64,000 nucleotides of DNA from contig UQKD01000001.1 of NCBI GenBank assembly GCA_900541585.1, positions 62,001 through 126,000 on the forward strand, in the 5' to 3' direction. Position numbers and translations under genes: made by a program. The DNA comes from an uncultured Alistipes sp. (lineage in GTDB: Bacteria > Bacteroidota > Bacteroidia > Bacteroidales > Rikenellaceae). Of the stretch, positions 52,087 through 61,310 are shown one piece after another; the stretch's first letter is position 1, and each line of letters starts with the position of its first letter. The notes under the pieces were generated by a model. That model was not told where the DNA came from. It saw only the letters and a list, made by a program, of their open reading frames with translations, and did no database searches.

Positions 52087-53781
52087 ATGAAAAAACTCCG
52101 ATTGATTCTTGCAGCGACAGCCGTATGCGCATACGGCGCGGCGTCGGCCTGCACCAATTTCATCGTCACCCGAGGAGCTTCGACCGACGGTTCGGTGATG
52201 GTCACCTATGCGGCGGACTCCCACGCGCTCTACGGCGCGTTGTACCACACCCCCGGCGGCAAGCACAAGTCCGGGGCGATGCTGCCCGTCTACGAATGGG
52301 ACACGGGCCGTTACCTGACGGACATCCCGCAGGTCAAAGAGACCTGGTCGACCATCGGCAACATGAACGAGCATTCGCTCATCATCGGCGAAACGACCTA
52401 CGGAGGCCGTCCCGAACTGGAGGACTCGACGGGCCGCATGGACTACGGATCGCTGATATACATTACGTTGCAGCGGGCCAGGACCGCCCGCGAGGCCATC
52501 GGCGTGATCGCCGAGCTGGCCGACACCTACGGCTATGCGTCGAGCGGCGAGTCGTTCTCGATCGCCGACCCGAACGAGGCGTGGATCATGGAGCTGATCG
52601 GCAAGGGCTGCAAGCTCGACAAAAAGGGCCGGAACACCCGCAAAGGCATCGTCTGGGTGGCGCGCCGCATTCCCGACGGCTATGTCTCGGCCCACGCCAA
52701 CCAGGCCCGCATCACCACCTTCCCGAAGGACGATCCCGAGAACTGCCTCTACTCCCCGGACGTGATCTCGTTCGCCCGTGAGATGGGTTACTACGACGGC
52801 CCGGACGCCGATTTCAGCTTCTGCGACGCCTATGCGCCGCTCGACTTCGGCGCCATGCGCGCCTGCGAAGCCCGCGTGTGGGCCTTCTTCCGCACCGTGG
52901 CCGACGACATGGACCGATACACCGACTACGCGATGGGCCACAACAAGGACAACCGCATGCCGCTGTGGGTGAAGCCCCGCGCGAAGGTGTCGCCCAAAAC
53001 AGTCTTCGACTGCATGCGCGACCACTACGAAGGAACTCCGATGGACATGACCGCCGACATCGGCGCCGGAGGCCACAACTGTCCCTATCGCTGGCGCCCG
53101 ATGGAGTTCGAGGTCGACGGCGTGAAGTACGTCAACGAGCGCGCCACGGCCACCCAGCAGACCGGATTCTGGTTCGTGGCGCAGGCCCGGCCCGGCGTGA
53201 CGGACGACATGGGCATCCTCTGGTTCGGCGTGGACGACGCGGCCACCTCGTGCCTGACGCCGATCTTCTGCTCGGCACAGGAGGTTCCCGAGTGCTTCCG
53301 CGAGGGCAACGGCTCGATGCTCGAATATTCGCCCACGTCGGCGTTCTGGCTCTTCAACCGCACGACCAATTTCGCCTACATGCGGTATGACATGATCTCG
53401 GCGGACATCCGCAAGGTCGCGGACAAGTGGGAGAACGACATGCTCCGCAACGTGCAGGCGCTCAACGCCAAAGTCGGCAAAATGTCGCCCGGGGCACGGC
53501 GCGGCTACCTCACGGAGCTGAGCGTTTCGACGGCACAGCAGCTTTTCGACCGCTGGCAGAAACTCAATGGCTACCTGCTGGTGAAATACATGGACGGCAA
53601 TGTGAAGAGCGAGCACGGCGACGTGCTGTCGTTCCTCGACGGCGACGGCGGCCCGGCGCATTTCGTCGACAACGGCAACGGCAAACAGATCCCCGGCAAG
53701 ATCCAGTTCCCGGGCTACAACGAGAAGTGGAAACGCGCCGTGGCGGCCGATAACGGAGAAGTCTTAAAAGTAGTAAAATAA
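52087..53781 (+). CDS. C69-family dipeptidase
   Basis: This 564-residue protein is a secreted or periplasmic Ntn-type peptidase. Start at 52087 gives MKKLRLILAATAVCAYGAASA, after which Cys22 (CTNFIVTRGAS) becomes the N-terminal nucleophile on processing, as in PepD. The family features GNMNEHSLIIGETTYGG, FSIADPNEAWIMELIGKG and VSAHANQARITTF are present. The ORF could begin 75 bases earlier, but that would precede the promoter's start site. It overlaps the lpd start by one base (TAATG). Confidence 0.94.
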   Translation: MKKLRLILAATAVCAYGAASACTNFIVTRGASTDGSVMVTYAADSHALYGALYHTPGGKHKSGAMLPVYEWDTGRYLTDIPQVKETWSTIGNMNEHSLIIGETTYGGRPELEDSTGRMDYGSLIYITLQRARTAREAIGVIAELADTYGYASSGESFSIADPNEAWIMELIGKGCKLDKKGRNTRKGIVWVARRIPDGYVSAHANQARITTFPKDDPENCLYSPDVISFAREMGYYDGPDADFSFCDAYAPLDFGAMRACEARVWAFFRTVADDMDRYTDYAMGHNKDNRMPLWVKPRAKVSPKTVFDCMRDHYEGTPMDMTADIGAGGHNCPYRWRPMEFEVDGVKYVNERATATQQTGFWFVAQARPGVTDDMGILWFGVDDAATSCLTPIFCSAQEVPECFREGNGSMLEYSPTSAFWLFNRTTNFAYMRYDMISADIRKVADKWENDMLRNVQALNAKVGKMSPGARRGYLTELSVSTAQQLFDRWQKLNGYLLVKYMDGNVKSEHGDVLSFLDGDGGPAHFVDNGNGKQIPGKIQFPGYNEKWKRAVAADNGEVLKVVK

Positions 53782-55157
53782 TGCGGTACGACATCATCAT
53801 CGTGGGCAGCGGCCCCGGAGGTTATGTGGCGGCGATCCGTGCCGCGCAATTAGGCAAAAAGGTGGCGCTCGTGGAGCGCGCCGAACCGGGAGGCGTCTGC
53901 CTCAACTGGGGCTGCATCCCGACCAAGGCGCTGCTCAAGAGCGCGCAGGTCTACGGATACTGCAAAAATGCGGAGCATTACGGACTGGAAGCGTCCGGAG
54001 AGATCCGGCCGAATCTGGAAAAGATCGTGGCGCGTTCGCGCGGCGTGGCCGAGACCATGTCGAAGGGCGTGCAGTTCCTGCTGAACAAGAACAACATCGA
54101 CCTGATCCCCGGATTCGGGCGCCTCACGGCCCCGGGACGGCTCGACGTGGACGGCACGGAGTACGAGGCCGACCACATCGTCCTCGCCACGGGAGCCAGA
54201 CCGCGCGAAATGCCCTTCATGCCCGTAGACGGCGAGCATGTGATCTCCTCGCGGCAGGCGCTGACGCTCACGCGCCTGCCCGAATCGATGATCGTCGTAG
54301 GCTCGGGAGCCATCGGCAGCGAATTCGCGTGGTTTTACGCCGCGCTGGGCGTGCGGGTCACCATCGTCGAATACATGCCCCGCATGATGCCGCTCGAAGA
54401 CGAGGAGGTGTCGAAGACCATGGAGCGCACGTTCCGCAAACTGCGCGCGACGGTGCTCACGGCAACCACGGTAAAAGCCGTGAAGGTCAATGCCGAAGGG
54501 CTTTGCGAAGTGGAGGTCGAGGGCAAAAAGGGCGCGGAGACGCTCACGGCGGAGATCGTGCTGTCGGCCGTGGGCATCAAGTCCAACATCGAAGGCATCG
54601 GACTCGAAGAGCTGGGCGTCGCCACGGAGCGCGACAAGATCGTCGTGGACGCGTTCTACCGCACCAACGTCCCGGGCATCTACGCCATCGGCGACATCGT
54701 GCCGGGTCCGGCGCTGGCGCACGTGGCTTCGGCCGAGGCCGTCTGCTGCGTGGAGTCCATCTGCGGACTCGACCCCGCGCCGGTGGACTACACGACCATT
54801 CCGTCGTGCATCTTCACACAGCCCGAGGTGGCGTCGGTAGGCATGACCGAGCGGCAGGCCGAGGAGCGCGGCATCGCCTATAAGGCAGGGCGTTTCCCCT
54901 TCACCGCATCGGGCAAGGCCACGGCGGCGGGCGACCGCGACGGATTCGTCAAACTGCTCTTCGACGCGGAGGACCGCCTGCTGGGGGCGCACATGGTCGG
55001 GGCTTCGGTGACCGAGATGCTGGCCGAGCCGACGCTGGCGCGCACGCTGGGCGCCACGGCCCACCGGATAGCCCGCACGATCCACGCCCATCCGACGATG
55101 AACGAGGGCATCATGGAGGCCGCCGAAGCGGCGATGGGCGCGGCGATCCATCTCTGA
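53781..55157 (+). CDS. lpdA: Dihydrolipoyl dehydrogenase
   Basis: This 458-residue flavoprotein reoxidises dihydrolipoyl groups with NAD+. FAD motif GSGPGGYVAAIRAAQLG, redox disulfide GGVCLNWGCIPTKAL, NAD motif GSGAIGSEFAWFY and the C-terminal HAHPTMNEGIMEAA with the catalytic His-Glu are intact. No E1 or E2 gene is adjacent; it may serve a complex or glycine cleavage system elsewhere. It is translationally coupled to the dipeptidase gene. Confidence 0.96.
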   Translation: MRYDIIIVGSGPGGYVAAIRAAQLGKKVALVERAEPGGVCLNWGCIPTKALLKSAQVYGYCKNAEHYGLEASGEIRPNLEKIVARSRGVAETMSKGVQFLLNKNNIDLIPGFGRLTAPGRLDVDGTEYEADHIVLATGARPREMPFMPVDGEHVISSRQALTLTRLPESMIVVGSGAIGSEFAWFYAALGVRVTIVEYMPRMMPLEDEEVSKTMERTFRKLRATVLTATTVKAVKVNAEGLCEVEVEGKKGAETLTAEIVLSAVGIKSNIEGIGLEELGVATERDKIVVDAFYRTNVPGIYAIGDIVPGPALAHVASAEAVCCVESICGLDPAPVDYTTIPSCIFTQPEVASVGMTERQAEERGIAYKAGRFPFTASGKATAAGDRDGFVKLLFDAEDRLLGAHMVGASVTEMLAEPTLARTLGATAHRIARTIHAHPTMNEGIMEAAEAAMGAAIHL

Positions 55158-55179
55158 CAGCCGAACCGTCCCGATAAGC

Positions 55180-55221
55180 CGAACCGCCCCTGCCGCTATG
55201 TTGTGCGGCAGGGGCGGTTCG
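55180..55221. terminator. Large GC hairpin between lpd and the sensor kinase gene
   Basis: The 17-bp perfect stem CGAACCGCCCCTGCCGC/GCGGCAGGGGCGGTTCG with an eight-base loop lies between convergent genes. No strong U-tract follows, so it may block rather than terminate cleanly. Confidence 0.75.
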
Positions 55222-55248
55222 ATTCAAGGCACGGTCCTTTCAAATCTT

Positions 55249-57279
55249 TCAGACCCGCAGCGTCACGACAAAGCGCGCGCCCTGCGTATAGGAAGTGTCG
55301 AGGCGTATCTCCCCGCCCGACTTCCGGGCGATCAGCCGACAGAGGCTCAACCCCAGCCCGAGGCCCTGCGCAAAGGGATCGGCCTTGTAGAACCGCTCGA
55401 AAACCCGTTCCGCATCCGCAGGATCGATGCCGCAGCCCGTATCGGTCACCGAGAGGGTCAGCAGGCCGTTCCCGGCACAGCCGCAGGCGACCGTGACCGA
55501 ACCCTTCGGGGTGAATTTGACGGCGTTCTTGAGCAGTTCGCGGATCAGTTCCGTCACATAGCCGCGGTGGAGCGGCACGACGATCTCCGGCCCGGCGAAA
55601 TCCATCCGGTATTCGACCCCATCCTTCGGCGGCAGGCGCTCGATCTCGGTGCGGATGAGCTGGCAGATGTCCACCGGCATCTTGGGCAGCTCCGCAACCG
55701 TATTGTCCAGCTGCGAGACTTCGAGCATGTCGTTGATCAGGGCCGTGAACAACTGCGTGTTGTCGCGGATGATCTGCGCGAATTCGACGCTCTCCTCCTT
55801 CGAAAGCCCGCCTTCGGCGATCAGTTCGGCAAAACCGTTGATGGCGTTCAGCGGCGTACGGATCTCGTGGCTCATCGAACCCATGAAATCGCGTTTGAGG
55901 CGGTCGCTCTCCAGCGCCCGCTGGGATTCGATGCGCAGGTTGTGCTCCAAATGCTTGATGCGCGTGAGGTTACGCCACAGATAGATCACCGCGACGATGG
56001 CGATGGCCAGGATGACGGCAATGAACCACAGCAGGTTACGGCGTTTCTGGGCCAGCAGCAGCGCCCGGTCGCGCTCGACCTTGTCCAGCCCGTACTGCAC
56101 TTCCAGTTCGCCCACGCGCTGCGCATATTGCAGCGACGCAAGGGAGTCGCGCACGGCGATCACCTCCCTATACGCGCCGCCGGCCTCCTTGTAGCGCCCC
56201 ATGCGTTCGTAGAGATTCGCCCGCCGGGCATACATGTCCGCCAGCTGCGCCGACATGCCTGCGGGGCGCGAAACCAGGATCAGCGAATCGTTGTAAACCA
56301 TCGCATTGGCGTAATCGCCCCAGTGTTCGTAATAGGAAACGCTGATATTGTAGAACCAGTGCCGGTCCAGCAGCATGTTGTCCTGCGACGAGGAGCTCTC
56401 CACGAAACGGCGGTAGCGGTCGTAATAGGCGCCGGCCCGCTGGCGGTCGATCAGCGGCGAGGTGCACATCGTATAGTAGCAGACCAGATAGGACATCTCC
56501 TTGGGAATGTAGGGGCGGCGGCGCACGACCTCCGGATCGAGGTAATAGGCATCGAGCATCGCCAGGTAATCGTCGGCGGTGCGCACCAGAGCGTCACGGT
56601 CCCTCGTGGTGCCGTACACCGAGATCAGGCAGGTAATCAGGTTGGCGTGGAAATTCCGCCGCGCGGTGGGCCGCATCTTCGGCAGCAGGGCGGCTTCGTC
56701 GGTCCAGTAGGGGAGTCCGCGCTCCATGTGCATCCGGCCCTCGGCCGAACCGAGTTTATAGGCGGCGATGCCCTTCAGAAAGAGCTGGGAAGCCTCGTCG
56801 CAGACCGTATGCGGCGGGCTGGTGCGGACCGAGTCGACGTAGTCCTGGCACAGCCGCACGGACTCCTCCGTCCCGGCGACCTGAATCCGGCGCGCCATGT
56901 CCACCATGCGGTAATAGGCCGGAAGTCCCTCCATGCTGCTGCCTTCCAGCAGCGGCTCCACGGCGCGGAGCAGTATTCCGAGCGAGTCGGCCGATTCGGG
57001 ACGGGCGATGTAATAGGAAGCCAGCGAACCGAGCGACGACCCGACGGCGAAGGCGTCGCCTGCGGCAAAGGCCTCGTCGAAGAGTTTGCGCGCATAGAAC
57101 ATTTCGTCCTCCGACGAATCGGTCAGGTCCTTGAGGTTGAGCAGGATGTCCACCCGCCTCCGCGCATCGCCCTCGGCGGCGTACGCGCCTTTGAGCGAAT
57201 CGATCAGACGGTCTTTGGGAAATGCGGACGCCGAGGCGGTGAAGCCTACGCAAAGCAGCATCCACAGCAATTTAGTCAT
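55249..57279 (-). CDS. Sensor histidine kinase with periplasmic TPR-like region
   Basis: This gene encodes 676 residues. A signal (MTKLLWMLLCVGFTASASA) precedes a helical, TPR-like sensing region of about 380 residues (ANLYERMGRYKEAGGAYREV). One membrane helix follows (LLWFIAVILAIAIVAVIYLW). HisKA has phospho-acceptor His471 in GSMSHEIRTPLNAINGF. The HATPase domain shows LLKNAVKFTPKG (N box), VTDTGCGIDP (G1) and GLGLGLSLC (G2). No receiver or DNA-binding domain is fused and no response regulator gene is adjacent, so its partner is unknown. The start 57279 is preferred since the -7 box overlaps the earlier Met at 57297. Confidence 0.9.
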   Translation of the reverse strand: MTKLLWMLLCVGFTASASAFPKDRLIDSLKGAYAAEGDARRRVDILLNLKDLTDSSEDEMFYARKLFDEAFAAGDAFAVGSSLGSLASYYIARPESADSLGILLRAVEPLLEGSSMEGLPAYYRMVDMARRIQVAGTEESVRLCQDYVDSVRTSPPHTVCDEASQLFLKGIAAYKLGSAEGRMHMERGLPYWTDEAALLPKMRPTARRNFHANLITCLISVYGTTRDRDALVRTADDYLAMLDAYYLDPEVVRRRPYIPKEMSYLVCYYTMCTSPLIDRQRAGAYYDRYRRFVESSSSQDNMLLDRHWFYNISVSYYEHWGDYANAMVYNDSLILVSRPAGMSAQLADMYARRANLYERMGRYKEAGGAYREVIAVRDSLASLQYAQRVGELEVQYGLDKVERDRALLLAQKRRNLLWFIAVILAIAIVAVIYLWRNLTRIKHLEHNLRIESQRALESDRLKRDFMGSMSHEIRTPLNAINGFAELIAEGGLSKEESVEFAQIIRDNTQLFTALINDMLEVSQLDNTVAELPKMPVDICQLIRTEIERLPPKDGVEYRMDFAGPEIVVPLHRGYVTELIRELLKNAVKFTPKGSVTVACGCAGNGLLTLSVTDTGCGIDPADAERVFERFYKADPFAQGLGLGLSLCRLIARKSGGEIRLDTSYTQGARFVVTLRV

Positions 57280-57297
57280 AAGCCGGGTATTGTTCAT

Positions 57298-57305
57298 CAA
57301 ATGTA
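57298..57305 (-). promoter_or_regulatory. -7 box of the sensor kinase gene
   Basis: The minus strand reads TACATTTG, 18 bases ahead of the preferred start codon and overlapping an alternative one. Confidence 0.55.
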
Positions 57306-57387
57306 GGCAAAAAAAACGAAGATTCAAACCGCCGCGTTAAAATGTGGAGTTTATGTGCCGCTTCCGAATGCGGACCACGGGAAAAAC

Positions 57388-57417
57388 AGGCGGCGGACCC
57401 GATGGGGTCCGCCGCCT
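57388..57417 (-). terminator. Terminator of the truA operon
   Basis: The 13-bp perfect stem AGGCGGCGGACCC/GGGTCCGCCGCCT with loop GATG is followed on the minus strand by G then TTTTT. It lies 22 bases beyond the stop of the small membrane protein. Confidence 0.92.
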
Positions 57418-57439
57418 GGCATTTCGGTGCACGGGATCG

Positions 57440-57628
57440 TCACTTGAACCACTCCTGCAAATGGTCGCGGCCGTAGAAGTAGTAAACCGCAAACCCCACC
57501 CAGCTGGTGAGCAGCACCACGACCGACGCGATGACCTTTCCCGCCGTGGAGATGTTCTTTTTGAAGATGTCCAGCACGCACCAGATCGCGCACACGAGGC
57601 CGATCAGCCAAATAATCGTTCCAATCAT
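57440..57628 (-). CDS. Small membrane protein with PLDc_N-like motif
   Basis: This 62-residue protein has two membrane helices (IGTIIWLIGLVCAIWCVLDI and VIASVVVLLTSWVGFAVYYF) with a short charged loop KKNISTAGK. It ends in YGRDHLQEWFK. The pattern of W-x-V-Y-Y followed by R resembles the phospholipase D nuclease N-terminal (PLDc_N) helix pair that occurs alone in many small Bacteroidota proteins. Function is unknown. Its ATG overlaps the truA stop codon (ATGA), so the two are coupled. Confidence 0.8.
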   Translation of the reverse strand: MIGTIIWLIGLVCAIWCVLDIFKKNISTAGKVIASVVVLLTSWVGFAVYYFYGRDHLQEWFK

Positions 57629-58404
57629 AACAATTTGAATTTAGAAAAACATTGATGTTCGAATATGTCCGCCGGGTAAACCACGTCCGAGAGGAACAGC
57701 CCCTGGGCCGGGGCGCCGGCGCTCGACCGCGACAGGTCGCGGCTCGCGACGATCTCGCGGAACTCGCCGGGCGTGTACCGTCCGCGGCCCACGTCGACCA
57801 GCGTGCCGGCCAGCGACCGCACCATGTTGCGCAAAAACCGGTCCGCACGGATCGTGAAACACATCGTGCCGCGGGGACTGACGGTCCAGACGGCCTCCTT
57901 CACATGACAGATATTGGTCTTGTTGTTCGAATTGAGCTTGGCGAAAGAGGTGAAATCGTCGAACTCCGGCAGCATCGCCGCCGCCTCGTTCATCCGCCCG
58001 ACGTCGAGCGGAACGTAATACTGCCACGTCAGATGCCGCGTGAAGGGATTCTTGCGCGGCTCGATGAAATAACGGTACTCCCGTTCGCGGGCGTGGAAGC
58101 GGGCGTGGGCATCCTCCGCGACGGGCGTCATGCTGCCCACGGAGATATCCCCGGGAAGCAGGAAATTGAGCTTGTAGACCGTCTGCGCAGGATCGTCGAC
58201 GGGCCGTTCGCAGTCGAAGTGCGCCACGTAGTAGGCCGCATTGACCCCCGTGTCGGTACGCCCGGCGCCCGTCACGGAGACCGGTTCGCGCAACAGGGTA
58301 GCGAGCGCACGTTCGAGCGTCTGCTGCACGGAAGGCTGGTCGGGCTGCCGCTGCCAGCCGCAGTAGGCGGCCCCGTTGTACCGGAGTTCGAGAAAATAGC
58401 GCAT
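57625..58404 (-). CDS. truA: tRNA pseudouridine(38-40) synthase
   Basis: This 259-residue enzyme isomerises uridines in the anticodon stem. The catalytic Asp is in GAGRTDTGVNA. The start at 58404 (MRYFLELRYNGAAYCGWQRQ) is typical, and FLRNMVRSLAGTLVDVGRG lies in the C-terminal half. A much longer in-frame extension upstream runs through dapB in antisense and is not real. It is divergent from dapB. Confidence 0.96.
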   Translation of the reverse strand: MRYFLELRYNGAAYCGWQRQPDQPSVQQTLERALATLLREPVSVTGAGRTDTGVNAAYYVAHFDCERPVDDPAQTVYKLNFLLPGDISVGSMTPVAEDAHARFHAREREYRYFIEPRKNPFTRHLTWQYYVPLDVGRMNEAAAMLPEFDDFTSFAKLNSNNKTNICHVKEAVWTVSPRGTMCFTIRADRFLRNMVRSLAGTLVDVGRGRYTPGEFREIVASRDLSRSSAGAPAQGLFLSDVVYPADIFEHQCFSKFKLL

Positions 58405-58424
58405 GCCGGAAATGATTTGTTCGG

Positions 58425-58432
58425 CAAATATA
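58425..58432 (-). promoter_or_regulatory. -7 box of truA
   Basis: The minus strand reads TATATTTG, preceded by TTTCG, giving the TTCGTATATTTG core. It lies 21 bases ahead of the start codon. Confidence 0.7.
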
Positions 58433-58483
58433 CGAAATTCCGGAATACTATTGTACGCTCTCCTGCGTTTAGATTCACAAATA

Positions 58484-58503
58484 ATTCGTATCTTTGTACG
58501 AAT
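58484..58503 (+). promoter_or_regulatory. dapB promoter with palindrome over the -7 box
   Basis: TATCTTTG (58489-58496) lies within ATTCGTA-tctttg-TACGAAT (58484-58503), a perfect inverted repeat with seven-base arms. The dapB ATG is 15 bases further. The same TTCGTA-N6-TACGAA arms occur at 35650-35667. Confidence 0.7.
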
Positions 58504-58518
58504 ATCTCGACAAAACAA

Positions 58519-59274
58519 ATGAAAGCAGCGATCATAGGATACGGTAAAATGGGACGCGAGATCGAACGGATACTCGCCGAAAGGGGCCACGAAACGGCCC
58601 TCGTCATCGACACGGACAACGCGCACGAACTCGACGCCGCACATCTGGCGGGCATCGACGCGGCGCTGGAGTTCACGATGCCCGAAACGGCCTACCGCAA
58701 CATCCGCACCTGCATCGAATGCGGCGTGGCGGTGGTGAGCGGCACGACGGGCTGGACCGACCGCCTCGGCGAATTGCAGGAGCTGTGCCGCGAGCGGGGC
58801 GGGGCGTTGTTCTACGCCTCGAACTACTGCCTGGGCGTGAACCTGATGTTCCGCCTCAACCGGCAGCTGGCGGCGATGATCGACCGCGTGGGCGGCTACG
58901 ACGTACGTATCGAGGAGGTGCACCACACCCAGAAGAAGGACGCGCCGAGCGGCACGGCCATCACGCTGGCCGAGGGCATCGTCGAAAACCTCGCCGGCAA
59001 GCAGGGCTGGGTCAACCTGGCCCCGGGCATCGAACACGCCGCGAACCGCATCGAGCGCAGCGGGGAGGCGCCCGCCGACCGGATCGAAATCCGCTCCGTG
59101 CGCGAAGGCGCCGTCCCGGGCATCCACACCGTGACCTACGAATCGGAGGACGACGTGCTGGAAATCAGGCACACGATCAAAAACCGCCGCACGCTGGCCC
59201 TGGGAGCCGTCGTGGCTGCCGAATTCCTCTGCGGAAAACAAGGCGTCTACTCGATGGACGACCTGCTGAAATAA
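58519..59274 (+). CDS. dapB: 4-hydroxy-tetrahydrodipicolinate reductase
   Basis: This 251-residue enzyme acts in lysine and meso-diaminopimelate synthesis. The start at 58519 gives MKAAIIGYGKMGREIERI with the nucleotide-binding GxGxMG. VVSGTTGWTD, YASNYCLGVNLM and the catalytic IEEVHHTQKKDAPSGTA are conserved. A longer frame upstream, antisense to truA, is not supported. lepB begins 19 bases after its stop, so the two may share the dapB promoter. Confidence 0.96.
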   Translation: MKAAIIGYGKMGREIERILAERGHETALVIDTDNAHELDAAHLAGIDAALEFTMPETAYRNIRTCIECGVAVVSGTTGWTDRLGELQELCRERGGALFYASNYCLGVNLMFRLNRQLAAMIDRVGGYDVRIEEVHHTQKKDAPSGTAITLAEGIVENLAGKQGWVNLAPGIEHAANRIERSGEAPADRIEIRSVREGAVPGIHTVTYESEDDVLEIRHTIKNRRTLALGAVVAAEFLCGKQGVYSMDDLLK

Positions 59275-59293
59275 TTGAAACAACCGATATAAA

Positions 59294-60646
59294 ATGGGTA
59301 AAATCAAGAACTTATTACACAACAAATGGGTCGGTTTCACGCTGGCCGCATTGCTTTATACGCTCTGGTTCGTGGTCTGGACGGGCAACCTCTGGATGCT
59401 GCTGGGACTGCCGGTCATCTTCGACCTCTACATCACGAAGTTCTTCTACCGCTACGTGTGGAGCCACAACGTGAAGATGTGCCAGCGCAGCACAATCTAC
59501 AAGACGGTTTACGAGTGGGTCAACGCCATCATCTTCGCGACGGTCGTGGCGACGCTGGTGCACATCTTCGTCTTCCAGATGTACGTCATCCCCACCTCGT
59601 CGATGGAACGGACGCTGCTCATCGGCGACTACCTCTACGTGAGCAAGGTGGCTTACGGACCGCAGATGCCCAACACGCCGCTGTCGTTCCCCTTCGTACA
59701 CCACACGATGCCCTTCTCGCAGACCAAGAAATCGTTCTCCGAGGCGATCAAGTGGCCCTACCACCGTCTCAAGGGACTCAAGCCGATCCGCCGCAACGAC
59801 GTGGTGGTGTTCAACTTCCCGGCGGGCGACACGGTGCTGCTCGAAAACCAGAACGTGACCTATTACGACACGCTGCGCGGTTTCGAGGAGTCGTTCGGCA
59901 AGGAGGAGGGACGCAAGCGCCTCAACGAGAAATACACGGTGATCAGCCGTCCGGTGGACAAACGCGAGAACTACATCAAGCGCTGCGTGGGGCTTCCGGG
60001 CGACTCGCTCGAAGTCCGCAACGGAAAGGTGTGGGTCAACGGCGAACCGCAGGAGGCGATCCCCGGCCTGCAATACAACTACGTGGTGCAGACCTCGGCG
60101 CCCTTCACGCAGTATGCCATCGACAACCTCGGCATCCGGGAGTACAGCGGTTACGGCTCGGGCTACTACATGAACCTCACAGACGAACTCGTCGGGAAGG
60201 TCAAGGGCCTGAGCAACGTCATTTCGGTCAACCGCTACATCTACACCCCCAACGACGAGGTGTTCCCGCAGTGGGGCACGCCCCGCTGGAGCCAGGACAA
60301 CTACGGCCCGATCTGGATTCCGAAGAAGGGAGACACGGTGCAGCTCACGGCGGAGAACCTTCCGCTTTTCCGCCGCATCATCGAGGCGTATGAGAATCAC
60401 ACGCTCGAAGAACGCGACGGGAAAATCATCATCGACGGGAAGGAAACCGCGGAATACACCTTCGCGATGAATTATTACTGGATGATGGGCGACAACCGCC
60501 ACAACTCGGCCGACTCGCGTTTCTGGGGCTTCGTGCCCGAGGACCACATCGTGGGCAAGGCGTCGTTCGTATGGCTGTCGCTCGATGCGGAAAAGAGTTT
60601 CCCCGCGAACATCCGCTGGGAGCGGCTCTTCAGAAAGGTGCGATAG
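59294..60646 (+). CDS. lepB: Signal peptidase I
   Basis: This 450-residue peptidase processes exported proteins. Two membrane helices occupy roughly residues 12-50 and 75-100. The catalytic Ser lies in PTSSMERTLLIGDYLYVSK and the general-base Lys in KRCVGLPGDSLEVRNGK; the C-terminal box MMGDNRHNSADSRFWGFVP is intact. An insertion of more than 100 residues between the catalytic boxes is normal for Bacteroidota LepB. It is followed 2 bases later by a GTG-started yigZ. Confidence 0.95.
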   Translation: MGKIKNLLHNKWVGFTLAALLYTLWFVVWTGNLWMLLGLPVIFDLYITKFFYRYVWSHNVKMCQRSTIYKTVYEWVNAIIFATVVATLVHIFVFQMYVIPTSSMERTLLIGDYLYVSKVAYGPQMPNTPLSFPFVHHTMPFSQTKKSFSEAIKWPYHRLKGLKPIRRNDVVVFNFPAGDTVLLENQNVTYYDTLRGFEESFGKEEGRKRLNEKYTVISRPVDKRENYIKRCVGLPGDSLEVRNGKVWVNGEPQEAIPGLQYNYVVQTSAPFTQYAIDNLGIREYSGYGSGYYMNLTDELVGKVKGLSNVISVNRYIYTPNDEVFPQWGTPRWSQDNYGPIWIPKKGDTVQLTAENLPLFRRIIEAYENHTLEERDGKIIIDGKETAEYTFAMNYYWMMGDNRHNSADSRFWGFVPEDHIVGKASFVWLSLDAEKSFPANIRWERLFRKVR

Positions 60647-60648
60647 AC

Positions 60649-61260
60649 GTGGCCGGCGACAGTTACAGGACCGTCGCGGCCCCCGCCGAAGCCGCCTGCC
60701 GGGAGCGGAGCAGCAAGTTCCTCTCCTGGATCTATCCCGTACGTACGGAGGAGGAGATCCGCGAACGGCTCGACGCGCTGCGCAAACGGTATTACGACGC
60801 CACGCACCACTGCTACGCCTGGCGGCTGGGTCCCCGCGGCGAGGCGTTCCGCTCCAACGACGACGGGGAACCGTCGGGAACGGCCGGAAAACCGATCCTC
60901 GGACAACTGCTTTCGAACGACATCACGGACTGCCTGGTGGTCGTGGTCCGTTATTTCGGCGGCACGAAACTGGGGGTTCCGGGGCTGATCGCCGCCTACC
61001 GGGAATCGGCGGCCGAGGTCATCGCGGCGGCCGAAATCGTGGAGCTGACGGTGGATCGCACGGTGCGGGTCGATTTCCCCTACGTGGCGATGAACGCCAT
61101 CATGCGGGTCGTCAAGGAGGAGCAGCCGCGCATCGAGGGGCAGACCTTCGACAACCTCTGCACGATGCGGCTCACGATCCGCGAAAGCCGCGCGGAAACA
61201 CTCGTCGGGAAACTCCGGAAAGCCGGAGGCAGCATCGCCGAAGACAGAAATGAAAAATGA
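60649..61260 (+). CDS. yigZ: YigZ/IMPACT-family protein
   Basis: This 203-residue protein starts with GTG at 60649, two bases after the lepB stop. That start matches the usual beginning of the family (SYRTVAAPAEAACRERSSKFLSWIYPV, in parts). An ATG 78 bases upstream would overlap lepB and add unrelated residues. The N-terminal UPF0029 domain shows HHCYAWRLG and SNDDGEPSGTAGKPIL, then VVVVRYFGGTKLGVPGLIAAY. The C-terminal DUF1949-type ferredoxin-like part follows. Role unknown, possibly nucleic-acid or ribosome linked as in eukaryotic IMPACT. Confidence 0.92.
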   Translation: MAGDSYRTVAAPAEAACRERSSKFLSWIYPVRTEEEIRERLDALRKRYYDATHHCYAWRLGPRGEAFRSNDDGEPSGTAGKPILGQLLSNDITDCLVVVVRYFGGTKLGVPGLIAAYRESAAEVIAAAEIVELTVDRTVRVDFPYVAMNAIMRVVKEEQPRIEGQTFDNLCTMRLTIRESRAETLVGKLRKAGGSIAEDRNEK

Positions 61261-61272
61261 AGAATTAAAAAT

Positions 61273-61280
61273 TATCTTTG
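61273..61280 (+). promoter_or_regulatory. -7 box upstream of uvrA
   Basis: TATCTTTG fits TAnnTTTG. It lies 149 bases before the uvrA start, so the leader would contain the dispersed repeat. Confidence 0.5.
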
Positions 61281-61310
61281 GCCGAAAGGCGTCCGCATTC
61301 CGGATGCGTC

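Noticed and set aside
57652..58518. Long in-frame extension upstream of dapB
   Set aside because: It is antisense to truA and crosses the dapB promoter.
60571..60648. ATG start of yigZ inside lepB
   Set aside because: The extra residues do not match the family, while GTG at 60649 gives the usual N-terminus directly after lepB.
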